64,000 nt of DNA from Hymenobacter armeniacus (GCF_014699055.1 NZ_JACXAC010000004.1:707285-771284); one strand, 5' to 3'; shown: positions 9,858-18,939, counted from the stretch's first letter. Made by a program: numbers and translations. The notes: generated by a model not told the origin, from the letters alone.

Positions 9858-10412
9858 ATGCTTTTCTTTCGTTTCACCTTTCTGTGCCTGCTGGCCAGCT
9901 CCGCCGCGGCCCAAGTTGCTCCTGCCGTGCCCCACGCCGCCCAAACCTCCGCGCCCAAAGCCCACGCGCTGCGCCTGCGCCCCGGCGACGACCTGCGCCA
10001 ATCCCTGACGGCGTATGCGCAGGCCCACCACATCCGGGCGGGTGCCATGGTGACGTGCGTGGGCAGCCTCACGGTGGCCACGTTGCGGCTGGCCAACCAG
10101 GAGGGCCCCGCCGTGTACCGCGGGCATTTCGAGATTGTGTCGCTGGTGGGCACGCTTTCCACCAACGGCTCCCACCTGCACCTGGCCGTTTCGGATAGCA
10201 CGGGGCGCACCATCGGCGGGCATTTGCTGGACGGGTGCCGCGTGTACACCACGGCCGAAATCGTGCTGAATGAGCTGCCCGAGCTGGAGTTCCGGCGCGA
10301 AACCGACCCCACGTTTGGCTACCAGGAGCTGGTGGTCCGTCCTACGGTCGAGCTTAAAAATGAGCCGGTTTCGGGGCCCGCAAAAAAAAACCGGGCGCAG
10401 CCAAAAAAATGA
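9858..10412 (+). CDS. secreted PPC (DUF296) domain protein
   Basis: A 184-aa protein. From ATG 9858 it begins with a clear signal peptide (LFFRFTFLCLLASSAAAQ), then a PPC/DUF296 domain: LRLRPGDDLRQSL, GAMVTCVGSLTVATLR, FEIVSLVGTLSTNGSHLHLAVSD and GGHLLDGCRVYTTAEIVL. This domain forms trimers and is usually cytoplasmic or fused to AT-hooks in plants, so export is less common. A GTG at 9840 would put extra residues before the signal peptide and is less likely. The C-terminus is Lys-rich. Function unknown. Confidence 0.85.
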   Translation: MLFFRFTFLCLLASSAAAQVAPAVPHAAQTSAPKAHALRLRPGDDLRQSLTAYAQAHHIRAGAMVTCVGSLTVATLRLANQEGPAVYRGHFEIVSLVGTLSTNGSHLHLAVSDSTGRTIGGHLLDGCRVYTTAEIVLNELPELEFRRETDPTFGYQELVVRPTVELKNEPVSGPAKKNRAQPKK

Positions 10413-10524
10413 GAACGCGAAGATGAAGGCATAGCGGCACATGCTTATACTTGTGGTACTGTAGGCGCCGCTGCTACGGCCGGAGGCCGGGGAGTTGCCT
10501 TCTCCGTCTTCCTCTATCATCGTT

Positions 10525-13500
10525 ATGTCTACTGTTACCCGCGGGGCCTCGTTGGCGCTGCTCGTGGCGGCCCCCCTGCTCGGGATGGGCCAGCAAACTC
10601 CCACCACCCTGCCCAAGCCGGGCCAATTGGTGAACGAAGGCGTGGCCTTGCACGACAAGGAGGACTACGCCGGCGCCATTGCCAAATACCAGGCCGTGAC
10701 GCCCGGCGACTCGTCCTACGCCTTGGCCCAGAGCGAGCTGGCGCTGAGCTACTACGTGTCGGGCAAGCACGCAGAAGCCGTGGCCGCCGCTAAGCGCGCC
10801 CTAGCGCTCAATCCTTTCGAGCCTGTCACCTACAACACCCTGGCCAATGCCCAGGACGAACTGAAGCAGGTGGACGCCGCCCTGGCCACGTTCAAGCAGG
10901 GCCTGCAGCTGTTTCCCTACAACCAGAACCTGTACTTCAACCAAGGGGTGACGTACCTGCAGCAGGGCCGCACCGCCGAAGCCCTGGCCAGCCTGCAGCA
11001 CAGCGCCGAGCTCAACCCCACGCACGCCGGCTCGCACCGCCTGCTGGCCGTGGCCGCCGCCCGTCAGGGCCAAACCGCGCACGCCCTCATCAGTTGGCTG
11101 ACCTACCTGGCCCTCACCGACGCGGGCACGGCCAGCCACAACGTGCTGGTGCAGGCCGAGCGCCTCTCGCAGGGCGTGGCCGTGGTGGAAGACAACGAAA
11201 AAGTGAAGCCCGTGGCGCCCAACGCCGCGTTTGCCGAGCTCGACCAACTGTTGGAAAGCAAGGTGGCCCTGCAAAAGGAGTACGTGTCGAAGGTGAAGTT
11301 TCAGGCCGCGGTGGTGAAGCAAACCCAGCTGCTGGTGGAGAAATTTCCGACCGAAGGCGCGGCCGACGACTTCTGGGTGCGGGCCTACGGTCCCATGGTG
11401 GCCGTGCTGCGGAAAGACAACAACCTGACGCCCTTCACCTACCTCATCCTGCAATCGGCCGACGAAAGCAAGGGCGCCCCGTGGGTGACAAGCAACAAGG
11501 CCAAGGTGCAGGCCATGCTGAACGCCTCCGTGCCGGCCCTGATGGAAATGCGGCGGCAGCAGCTGGTGGCGGGCGGTTCGGCGGGCCAGCGCCTGGAAGC
11601 GTGGTTCAACGACAACGGCAAGCCCGACGGGCTGGGGCCGGCCGTGAACGAGAAAGGCAAGTTCCGCTCGACCGGCGACTGGATTTCGCTCAGCAGCCAG
11701 GGCGCCGTCGACGCCGTGGGGCGCTTCAACGCGGCCGGCCAGCGGGTGGGCCCCTGGAAGGTGCTGCGCCCCGACGGCACGGTGGAGAAAACGTTTGTCT
11801 ACAACGACAAAGGCGAGCGCGAAGGGCTGGCCCGTGAGTTCCACGCCAACGGCCAGCCGTCGTACGACATCAACTACAAGGCCGACAAGATTGACGGCCT
11901 GCTGACGGCTTATAACGAGTGCGGCGCCCGCACCGGCGCCCGCACCTTCACGGCCGGCAACCTGGAAGGGCCCTACACCACCTATTACGACAACGGCCAG
12001 CTGCACCTGCGCGCCACCCTGCACGCCGACAAGCAGGACGGCCTGGAGGAAGGCTTCTTTCAGGACGGCACCCTGCAGTACACCACCACCTACGCCAATG
12101 GCGTGAAACAAGGGCCGTTTACCACGTTTTACGCCGATAAAACGCCGCTGAACAAGGGCGCCAACGACAAAGGCGAGCACGACGGCGCCTACACCGAATA
12201 CCACTCCAACGGCACCGTGAGCGAGGAAGGCCGCTACGCCCACGGCAAGCGCACGGGCACCTGGCGCAGCTTCTACCTCAACGGCAAGCCCAATGCCGAG
12301 AAGAACTACGACGAGGCCGGCGAGTTTCACGGCGTGTACCACGACTACGACGACACAGGCCACCTCTACGCCGACACCGACTACGCCCACGGCCGCGTGG
12401 TGCGCATTCGCTACTACGACCAGGCCGGCAAAACCCTGGTGGACCAGGCCGTGAAAAAAGGCCGTGTGACCATGCAGGGCCTCGACCCGCAGGGCCGCAA
12501 GGCCTCGGTGGGCACGTTTGTGGACGGGCAGATGGCCGGCGAGTGGAAATGGTTTTACGCCGACGGCGGCGTGCGCGAAATCACGCATTTCGACGACAAG
12601 GGCAACAAGAGCGGCGCCTCCGAATTCTACTACCGCGGGGGGCAGCTGCAGCGCCGCACCCGCTTCGGCCCCGATGGCCAGGAAGACGGCTACTATGAGC
12701 AGTACTACCTCGACGGGCAGCCCGCCGTGACCGGCTACTACCTGGCCGGCGAGCGCCACGGCCCCTGGAAAGACTACTACGTGGACGGCCGCGTGAGCGA
12801 AGAGTACGAGTACTTCAAAGGCGAACTCAACGGCCCGGCGCGCAGCTTCGAGCCCGGCGGCAAGCTCACCCAGGAGCGCCTGAACGAGTTTGGGGCGCTG
12901 CGCCGCATCGTCACCTTCGACTCGGTGGGCAAGGAGCTGAGCCGCGTGGAACTCAAGCCCGACAGCAAGGAAATCAACCTGCGCTACCCCAGCGGCAAGC
13001 CCCTGTATCGCGCGGCCCTGACCTGCTACAGCAGCAACGGGCCTTCCATGTGGTTCCGGCCCGATGGCAGCACCGAGTCGTCGTTTGGGCAGGTGAGCGG
13101 CCGCCGCCACGGGACCTACCGGGCCACCTTCGCCAACGGCAAGCCCGACCGCGTGGGCGAGTACCGCGACGGCCGGCCCGAAGGCGAGTGGCTCAGCTAC
13201 TACGCCAACGGCCAGCTGCGGCGCAAGGGCAGCTACCGCGCCGGCGAGGAAGAAGGGGAGTGGACGTATTACTTCCCCAACGGCCAGGTGGCCATTGTGG
13301 AGCATTACGACGGCGGCAACCTGCACGGCAGCAGCAAGCGCTACAACCCCGCCGGCGAGCTGCTGGAAGAGAAAACCTACGAGTATGGCTCCCTGGTGAG
13401 CTTCCGCGGGCCGGGCGCGGGCGCGGCCTTCCAGCCGTTGGCCAACCAGACCGGCACCATTGCCGTGGCCTTTGCCAATGGCAAGCCCGCCGCTTCGGAA

Positions 13501-13824
13501 AGCTTCGACCACAACCAGGCCACCGGCCCGGCCACCTACTACTACGCTTCGGGCGAGGTGTTCCGGCGCACCGCGTTTGCCAAGGGGCTGCGCACGGGCC
13601 TGCTGGAAAGCTTTTACCCCGGCGGCAAGCGCATGGAAGAAGAAAACTACCTGCACGGCGAGCTGCACGGCCGCTGCCGCTACTACCGCCCCGACGGCAC
13701 CCTGGAGCGCGAGGAAACCTACCGCAGCGGCGAGCGGCGCGGCCCCACCACCTACTTCGACGCCGCCGGCAAGCCCCTGCGCACCGAGACCTACTGGAAC
13801 CTGATGGTGTACGATACCAAATAA
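10525..13824 (+). CDS. exported TPR and MORN2-repeat protein, 1099 aa
   Basis: The ATG at 10525 gives an N-terminal signal peptide (LALLVAAPLLGMGQ). Residues 25 to 210 hold tetratricopeptide repeats (for example YAGAIAKYQAVTPGDSSYALAQ, one of several). From about 390 to the end the protein is a long run of MORN2/YwqK-type repeats of about 23 residues, with recurring YYxNGQ, G-x-Y and GxWxxYY (for example GEWLSYYANGQLRRKGSYRAG spread over two units). By eye there are over 20 units. It probably forms an extended beta rod. Comparable proteins are called 'antitoxin component YwqK' by homology, but no toxin partner is present here, and I do not infer that role. Confidence 0.85.
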   Translation: MSTVTRGASLALLVAAPLLGMGQQTPTTLPKPGQLVNEGVALHDKEDYAGAIAKYQAVTPGDSSYALAQSELALSYYVSGKHAEAVAAAKRALALNPFEPVTYNTLANAQDELKQVDAALATFKQGLQLFPYNQNLYFNQGVTYLQQGRTAEALASLQHSAELNPTHAGSHRLLAVAAARQGQTAHALISWLTYLALTDAGTASHNVLVQAERLSQGVAVVEDNEKVKPVAPNAAFAELDQLLESKVALQKEYVSKVKFQAAVVKQTQLLVEKFPTEGAADDFWVRAYGPMVAVLRKDNNLTPFTYLILQSADESKGAPWVTSNKAKVQAMLNASVPALMEMRRQQLVAGGSAGQRLEAWFNDNGKPDGLGPAVNEKGKFRSTGDWISLSSQGAVDAVGRFNAAGQRVGPWKVLRPDGTVEKTFVYNDKGEREGLAREFHANGQPSYDINYKADKIDGLLTAYNECGARTGARTFTAGNLEGPYTTYYDNGQLHLRATLHADKQDGLEEGFFQDGTLQYTTTYANGVKQGPFTTFYADKTPLNKGANDKGEHDGAYTEYHSNGTVSEEGRYAHGKRTGTWRSFYLNGKPNAEKNYDEAGEFHGVYHDYDDTGHLYADTDYAHGRVVRIRYYDQAGKTLVDQAVKKGRVTMQGLDPQGRKASVGTFVDGQMAGEWKWFYADGGVREITHFDDKGNKSGASEFYYRGGQLQRRTRFGPDGQEDGYYEQYYLDGQPAVTGYYLAGERHGPWKDYYVDGRVSEEYEYFKGELNGPARSFEPGGKLTQERLNEFGALRRIVTFDSVGKELSRVELKPDSKEINLRYPSGKPLYRAALTCYSSNGPSMWFRPDGSTESSFGQVSGRRHGTYRATFANGKPDRVGEYRDGRPEGEWLSYYANGQLRRKGSYRAGEEEGEWTYYFPNGQVAIVEHYDGGNLHGSSKRYNPAGELLEEKTYEYGSLVSFRGPGAGAAFQPLANQTGTIAVAFANGKPAASESFDHNQATGPATYYYASGEVFRRTAFAKGLRTGLLESFYPGGKRMEEENYLHGELHGRCRYYRPDGTLEREETYRSGERRGPTTYFDAAGKPLRTETYWNLMVYDTK

Positions 13825-13894
13825 GGTGAACCGGCGTTCGGTGTGTACCTTGTAGTGGCCTGATACTTACTTAGTCAATTCTTATTTTTTGTAC

Positions 13895-15835
13895 ATGTAT
13901 TCCTCTACTCTATTCCTGCCGCTGTTCCTGCTCGTGGGCCTGGCGGCGCAAGCCCAGGCGCCTGGCGCAACGGTGGCTGAGATGAAAAAGCAGTACCCCG
14001 GCGAGAAAGCGGTGTACCTGGAAATGCGCCAGGACCTGACCGTGGAAATCCGCAACGATTCGGTGCAGGTGCTGGCCCGGCACCACGCCGACATGCTGCA
14101 CCTCGACGAGCAGTCGGGCGCCTACGCCAACGACCGGGTGTTCAGCTCGCACTTCAACCGCCTGCAGAAGCTGGAAGCCCGCACCATGGTGCCCAACGGC
14201 GACAAGTTCAAGGCCGTGAAAGTGACCGATTTCAAGGACAAGTTTGAGATTCAGTCCGGGGTGTTTTTTGACGATACCCGGTCAACTTCGTTCTCGTTTC
14301 CGGCCGTGTCGCCGGGCGCCCGCACCATCACCGACTACACGGTAAAGCACGTGGACGCCCGCTTCGTGATGCCATTTTTTGTGGGTTCCTACGTGCCCGT
14401 GCGCCACGCCGAGCTCACCATTACGGCGCCCAAAGGCGTGGTGATTGGCTACAAGACGTTTCACGCCGAAAACACGCCCATCAAGTACACCAAAGAGGAA
14501 AAGGGCAGCCAGGTAATCTACCGCTGGACGGCCGACAACCTCGCCAGCCCGCCGCGCGAAGACGACGGCCCCGAGGCCAGCTACTACCTGCCGCACATCG
14601 TGTTTTTCGTGCAGGAAGCCACCGTGAACGGGCAAGCGCGCAAGCTCCTGGCCGGCGTGCCGGAGCTGTACAATATGTACGCCGACTTCGTGCGGCGCAT
14701 CGACCGGCAGCCCAGCACGGCGCTGCAGCACCGCGTCGATTCGCTGGTGGCCGGCGCCAAGACGGAGGAGGAAAAGGTGCGCCGCATCTACTACTGGGTG
14801 CAGGACAACGTGAAGTACATCGCCTTCGAGCAGGGCCTGCGCGGCTTTATTCCGCACGATGCCGGCTTGGTGTATGCGCGCCGCTACGGCGACTGCAAGG
14901 ACATGGCCAACCTCACCAACGAGATGCTGCACTTGGCCGGCGTGAAAACCGCCTACCTGACCTGGGTGGGCACCCGCGACCTGCCCTACAAGTACGCCGA
15001 GCTGGCCACGCCCGGCGTGGACAACCACATGATTGCCACGTACGAGCCCAAGCCGGGCCAGTACGTTTTCCTGGATGCCACCAGCAAGCACACGCCCTAC
15101 GGCATGCCCTCGGCCATGATTCAGGGCAAGGAAGGCCTGCTGGGCCTCGACCCCAAGAATAGCCTGGTGGTGCCCATTCCGGCCATGGACAAAACCCGCA
15201 GCGGCTTCGACGACGCCTCGGTGCTGACCCTGGACGGCACCACGCTGCGCGGCACCGGCAAGCTGAACCTGGCCGGCTACACCAAAGTCAACCACAGCTA
15301 CGGCCTCGACGGGCTGGACCGCACGGCCGAGCCCAAATACGTGAAGGCGCTGCTGGAGCGCGGCAACAACAAGTTCTTCGTCGACAAATACAGCATTGCC
15401 AACCTGGAGGCCCGCGACCAGCCCCTGAGCATCAGCTACGACTACCGCCTGCAGGACTACGTGCAGCAGGTGGACGACGAAGTGTACGTGAACCTGAGCC
15501 TGGAGCGCCCCTACGCCACCGACCGCATCGACTCGACCACGCGCAAGCTGCCGCGCTACAACGAATTTGCTCACACCGACCACACCCGCACCGAGCTGGT
15601 GGTGCCGGCCGGCTACGAGGTGAGCTACCTGCCGCCCACCGTGCAGGCCCAGGGCGACGCCCTCGGCTTCAAGGTGAGCTATGAGCGCAAGGGCGACAAA
15701 ATCATCCAGGACCGCGAGGTGTACGTGAATTACCTGCTGCTCCAGCCCAAGCAATTCGGCAGCTGGAACTCGGTGGTGAACAAGCTGGGCAGCGCCTACC
15801 GAGAGGTGGTGATTTTGAAGAAGAAAAAGACTTAG
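13895..15835 (+). CDS. DUF3857 / transglutaminase-like exported protein (triad intact)
   Basis: A 646-aa protein with signal peptide (LFLPLFLLVGLAAQAQA). The DUF3857 domain occupies roughly residues 45 to 230 and a transglutaminase-like core 270 to 410. The expected triad is present: Cys334 in RYGDCKDMANL, His378 in VDNHMIA and Asp394 in VFLDATSKH. The C-terminal part is a DUF3858-like beta domain. Such proteins are common in Bacteroidota, are predicted to be periplasmic and have no firm substrate. A second DUF3857 protein follows, separated by a palindromic repeat. The TTG two codons upstream is a less likely start. Confidence 0.88.
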   Translation: MYSSTLFLPLFLLVGLAAQAQAPGATVAEMKKQYPGEKAVYLEMRQDLTVEIRNDSVQVLARHHADMLHLDEQSGAYANDRVFSSHFNRLQKLEARTMVPNGDKFKAVKVTDFKDKFEIQSGVFFDDTRSTSFSFPAVSPGARTITDYTVKHVDARFVMPFFVGSYVPVRHAELTITAPKGVVIGYKTFHAENTPIKYTKEEKGSQVIYRWTADNLASPPREDDGPEASYYLPHIVFFVQEATVNGQARKLLAGVPELYNMYADFVRRIDRQPSTALQHRVDSLVAGAKTEEEKVRRIYYWVQDNVKYIAFEQGLRGFIPHDAGLVYARRYGDCKDMANLTNEMLHLAGVKTAYLTWVGTRDLPYKYAELATPGVDNHMIATYEPKPGQYVFLDATSKHTPYGMPSAMIQGKEGLLGLDPKNSLVVPIPAMDKTRSGFDDASVLTLDGTTLRGTGKLNLAGYTKVNHSYGLDGLDRTAEPKYVKALLERGNNKFFVDKYSIANLEARDQPLSISYDYRLQDYVQQVDDEVYVNLSLERPYATDRIDSTTRKLPRYNEFAHTDHTRTELVVPAGYEVSYLPPTVQAQGDALGFKVSYERKGDKIIQDREVYVNYLLLQPKQFGSWNSVVNKLGSAYREVVILKKKKT

Positions 15836-15851
15836 TCGTTTTGACGTGGGG

Positions 15852-15948
15852 CCTCACCCCCTGACCCCCTCTCCTCAGGGAGAGGGGGCACCGGTTTTGC
15901 TCTTGCGACTGGCACCCCTCTCCCTGAGGAGAGGGGCCGGGGGTGAGG
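15852..15948. repeat. imperfect long inverted repeat (REP-like)
   Basis: Arms of about 37 bases (15852-15888 and about 15913-15948) built from CCTCACCCCCTGAC and CTCTCCCTGAGGAGAGGGG, separated by a 24-base loop. It sits between the two DUF3857 genes. The palindromic, G/C-run composition and intergenic position suggest a dispersed repeat rather than a gene-specific terminator. No coding function. Confidence 0.75.
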
Positions 15949-15990
15949 CGCTACACCAGAACGACAAAAAACTGATAACCACCCTACCTA

Positions 15991-17970
15991 ATGCGCCCCT
16001 TCCTCCTCTCTCTCTTTCTGCTGATTTTCGCCGGCCTGGCCCAGGCCCAAACCCTGCCGCCCGACCTCGTACACGCCGGCTACAACTGGGATGTGGGCCG
16101 CAAGCAGCGCCTGCCCATCACCAAAGAGGACGCCGAGCTGCCGGCCATTATTCTGCGCGATTTTACCAGCCTGGAGTATTACTACGACAAGTCGCGCAAG
16201 GACCTGCGCCTGTTCACCACCGAGCACCGCATCGTGCGCGTCAACACTTCCGACGGCATCGAGCGCTTCAACAAAATTGTGGTGCCGGTGCTGGAGTCGG
16301 GTGCGCCCGTCGACATCAAGGCGCGCACCATCAGCCCGCGGGGCGAGGTGCATGAGGTGAAAGCGGCCGACATGAAAGAGCTGAAGGACCAGGAGGGCGG
16401 CCGCGGCTTCCGCGTGTTTGCCGTCGATGGCGTGGAGAAGGGCAGCGAAGTGGAGTACTTCTACACCCGCGAGCGCAACTTCAACCACTTCGGCTACGAG
16501 GTGCTGCAAAGCGAAACCGCGGCCCGCGACGTGGTATTTGAGCTGATTTCGCCCGAGGCGCTGACCTTTGAAGCCCGCGTGTACCACGGCCCCGCCGTGA
16601 CCGTGGACACCACCATGGCCGGCCGCCGCGCCCTGCGCCTGACGCTGAAATCGGTGCCGGCCCTGCGCGAAGAAGCCTTTGCCAACGTGCAGGCCCAACG
16701 CATGCGCGTGCACTACAAGCTGGCCTACATGGCCAACAAGGGCCAGGTACGCCAGTTCACCTGGGCCGACGCCAGCCAGTTTGTGTACCGCAACATGACG
16801 TCCTTGAGCAAAGACGACGTGAAGGCGGTGGCCAAGGTGCTGGCCGCTGCCAAGCTACCCACGTCGGGCCCGCTGCCGGAGCGCATTGCCGCGGCCGAAA
16901 ACTACGTGAAGCTGAATTTTAACCTCGACGAAAACGCCAGCCCGTCCCTGACGCAGGTAGTGGCCACCCACAACGCGCCGGAGGGCGGCTTTGTGCACCT
17001 GCTGGCCGCCATCTACCGCACCCTGGGCATCGATTACGAGCTGGTGGTGACCAGCAGCCGCGCCACCAACCCCTTCGACAGCTCTTTCGACACCTGGGAC
17101 TACCTCGACAATTTTGCCCTCTACTTCCCCGGCACCGGCCAGTACCTGGCGCCCGGCCGCCCCGACTACCGCTACGGCATGCTGCCGGCCGAATGGACCG
17201 CTAACTCGGGCCTGTTCATCAAGGGCGTGACCTTGGGCACCATCGAATCGGCGGTGGGCAAGGTGAAAGAAATTCCGGCCCTGGACGCCGACAAGAGCCC
17301 GCAGAACATCGACGTGACCGTGGCTTTCGCGCCCGACCTCAGCAACAGCACCCTGCAGCTGCGCCAGACCCTGGGCGGCTACCCGGCCCTGCAGATTCAG
17401 CCCTTCTGGGCCATGATTCCGGAAGCCAAGCGCACCGAGCTGATGCAGCAGCTCCAAAAGGGCGTGGTAGCCGATGCCACCAACTTTCAGAAAACGACCG
17501 TGCGCAACGTGGAGCGCGGCCTGAGCCCGCTCGACAAGCCGTTCATCATCGAAGGCCAGCTCGATTCGCCCTCCTTGCTCGACAAGGCCGGCCCGCGCTA
17601 CCTGTTCAAAATCGGCACCTTGCTGGGCCCGCAAACCGAGCTTTACCAGAAGGAAGAGCGGCAGTTCGACGTGGAAAACGACAACAACCGGCGCTACCTG
17701 CGCACCATTCGCTTCGAGGTGCCGGCCGGCTACACCGTGCGCAACCTCAACGACCTGAACGTGGACGTGAAAGCCGGCGGCGACGCTGCCAAGCCCGACT
17801 ACGACTTCAAGTCGTCGTACGTGCAGCAGGGCCAGACCATCACCGTGACGGTGGACGAAAACTACCGCCAAATCCGCTGGCCCAAAGCCGACTTCGAGGC
17901 CTTCCGCGCCGTGGTGAACGCCTCGGCCAACTGGAACAAAGTGGTGCTGGTGCTGGACAAGAAAAGCTAG
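15991..17970 (+). CDS. DUF3857 exported protein with degenerate transglutaminase-like domain
   Basis: A 659-aa protein with signal peptide (LLSLFLLIFAGLAQAQ), DUF3857 domain (about 60-240), transglutaminase-like region (about 290-400) and C-terminal beta domain, so the layout matches the preceding gene. Aligned by eye, all three catalytic positions differ: Cys is replaced by Glu331 (THNAPEGGFVHLL), His by Phe375 (YLDNFALYF), and the Asp loop reads LAPGRPDYR. It is therefore likely a non-catalytic partner or binding protein. It may be co-transcribed with the preceding gene across the inverted repeat. Substrate and partner unknown. Confidence 0.85.
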   Translation: MRPFLLSLFLLIFAGLAQAQTLPPDLVHAGYNWDVGRKQRLPITKEDAELPAIILRDFTSLEYYYDKSRKDLRLFTTEHRIVRVNTSDGIERFNKIVVPVLESGAPVDIKARTISPRGEVHEVKAADMKELKDQEGGRGFRVFAVDGVEKGSEVEYFYTRERNFNHFGYEVLQSETAARDVVFELISPEALTFEARVYHGPAVTVDTTMAGRRALRLTLKSVPALREEAFANVQAQRMRVHYKLAYMANKGQVRQFTWADASQFVYRNMTSLSKDDVKAVAKVLAAAKLPTSGPLPERIAAAENYVKLNFNLDENASPSLTQVVATHNAPEGGFVHLLAAIYRTLGIDYELVVTSSRATNPFDSSFDTWDYLDNFALYFPGTGQYLAPGRPDYRYGMLPAEWTANSGLFIKGVTLGTIESAVGKVKEIPALDADKSPQNIDVTVAFAPDLSNSTLQLRQTLGGYPALQIQPFWAMIPEAKRTELMQQLQKGVVADATNFQKTTVRNVERGLSPLDKPFIIEGQLDSPSLLDKAGPRYLFKIGTLLGPQTELYQKEERQFDVENDNNRRYLRTIRFEVPAGYTVRNLNDLNVDVKAGGDAAKPDYDFKSSYVQQGQTITVTVDENYRQIRWPKADFEAFRAVVNASANWNKVVLVLDKKS

Positions 17971-17993
17971 CTTCCCGCTTACTTACAGAAAAC

Positions 17994-18087
17994 GAACGTC
18001 ATGCTGAGCTTGTCGAAGCAGCTCGCGTGTTGTGGTAACTGATTACTGCTGCACGCGAGCTGCTTCGACAAGCTCAGCATGACGTTC
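17994..18087. repeat. perfect 36-bp inverted repeat (REP-like)
   Basis: Arms 17994-18029 and 18052-18087 are exact reverse complements, with a 22-base loop. The arm core is CATGCTGAGCTTGTCGAAGC. It lies between the second DUF3857 gene and the DUF4442 gene. There is no T run on either side, and a 36-bp stem is longer than usual terminators here, so a dispersed mobile palindrome is the better explanation. Confidence 0.85.
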
Positions 18088-18113
18088 TTTAGGCATTCAT
18101 CAACGTGCTAGCC

Positions 18114-18692
18114 ATGCCCACCGCCGACACCCCCAAAGCCGCCGACTTCCGCCGCCAGGTCCTGAACCCCATGAAGCTGCGGCTGTTCCTGATGCGCAAG
18201 CTGCCCATGGCGTGGCTGGCCGGCCTGCGCCTCACGCAGCTCACGCCGGAGTCGGCCACGGTCACCATTCGCTACAAATACCTCACGCAAAACCCGTTTC
18301 GCAGCCTCTATTTCGCCTGTTTGGCCATGGCGGCGGAGTTTGCCAGCGGCATTCAGGCCATGATGCACGTGCAGGCCGGCGGGCCGGTTTCGATGCTGGT
18401 GGTGAGCCTGCAGGGCGATTTCACCAAGAAGGCCGTCGGCCTCATCACTTTCACCTGTCTCGACGGGCCGCGCATCGCCGAAGCCGTTGCCGAAAGCCGC
18501 GCCACCGGCGAAGGCCGCGTGGTAGAATGCGTGAGCACCGGCGTGGATGAGGCCGGCGACGTGGTGGCCGTGTTCCGGCTCACGTGGTCGTTTCGGGCCA
18601 AAAAAATAATGGATGAGTCGCCCTTTAATAAGCGGCGTCGAGCACTTCGGCCAGCACCTCGGCTTCCGTGGGGGCCCCCACAATCTCAATGA
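18114..18692 (+). CDS. DUF4442 protein (hotdog-fold thioesterase-like)
   Basis: A 192-aa protein with the DUF4442 pattern: KLRLFLMRKLPMAWLAGLR, then NPFRSLYFACLAMAAEFASG and a strand-rich second half ending FRLTWSFRAKK. The family has a hotdog fold like acyl-CoA thioesterases; the substrate is unknown. The domain ends near residue 165. The last 25 or so residues are basic/Pro-rich, unlike the family, and are encoded in 68 bases that overlap the converging gene at 18625-18939, suggesting read-through into antisense sequence. Confidence 0.82.
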   Translation: MPTADTPKAADFRRQVLNPMKLRLFLMRKLPMAWLAGLRLTQLTPESATVTIRYKYLTQNPFRSLYFACLAMAAEFASGIQAMMHVQAGGPVSMLVVSLQGDFTKKAVGLITFTCLDGPRIAEAVAESRATGEGRVVECVSTGVDEAGDVVAVFRLTWSFRAKKIMDESPFNKRRRALRPAPRLPWGPPQSQ

Positions 18693-18939
18693 GGTAGAAG
18701 CTGTTGCGGGTCATAAAAAGCCAGGGGTTCAGCCGTTCACGAACCGGAGACGTGCTGATTACCCGCCGGCCCTTGTGTTCGTCTTCGAACAACTCGAACC
18801 GCCGGCCGATTGCCGGGGCGAGCGGTGCCAGCCCGTAGCAGGAAAACCCGTTGCGAATTTTGTCCGGATGTTGCGCATCAGCGCAGGCTTGCAGCTTGAC
18901 AAGGCGCACCCATGCAGGAAATGTAAGCGTATCGGTCAT
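18625..18939 (-). CDS. hypothetical protein, 104 aa
   Basis: A small soluble protein beginning MTDTLTFPAWVRLVKL, with KIRNGFSCYGLAPLAPAIGRR-like central sequence and a C-terminal alpha/beta segment (FYLIEIVGAPTEAEVLAEVL). Codon use resembles the neighbours and the frame has a clear ATG, so it is likely real. I do not recognise a family. It is 65 bases downstream of the DAC-domain gene on the same strand and could belong to that transcript. Its 3' end overlaps the DUF4442 gene. Confidence 0.65.
   Translation of the reverse strand: MTDTLTFPAWVRLVKLQACADAQHPDKIRNGFSCYGLAPLAPAIGRRFELFEDEHKGRRVISTSPVRERLNPWLFMTRNSFYLIEIVGAPTEAEVLAEVLDAAY

Noticed and set aside
10801..13668. 955-codon open frame on the minus strand
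   Set aside because: Antisense shadow of the TPR-MORN2 gene, caused by high GC at third positions; low-complexity His/Val/Ala/Gly sequence without family motifs.
10525..13824. Toxin-antitoxin role for the YwqK/MORN2 repeats
   Set aside because: The label comes from distant homology; no toxin gene lies next to it and the protein is exported.
15846..16355. Plus-strand frame crossing the inverted repeat
   Set aside because: Begins in the palindrome and overlaps the signal peptide and DUF3857 region of the real gene in another frame.
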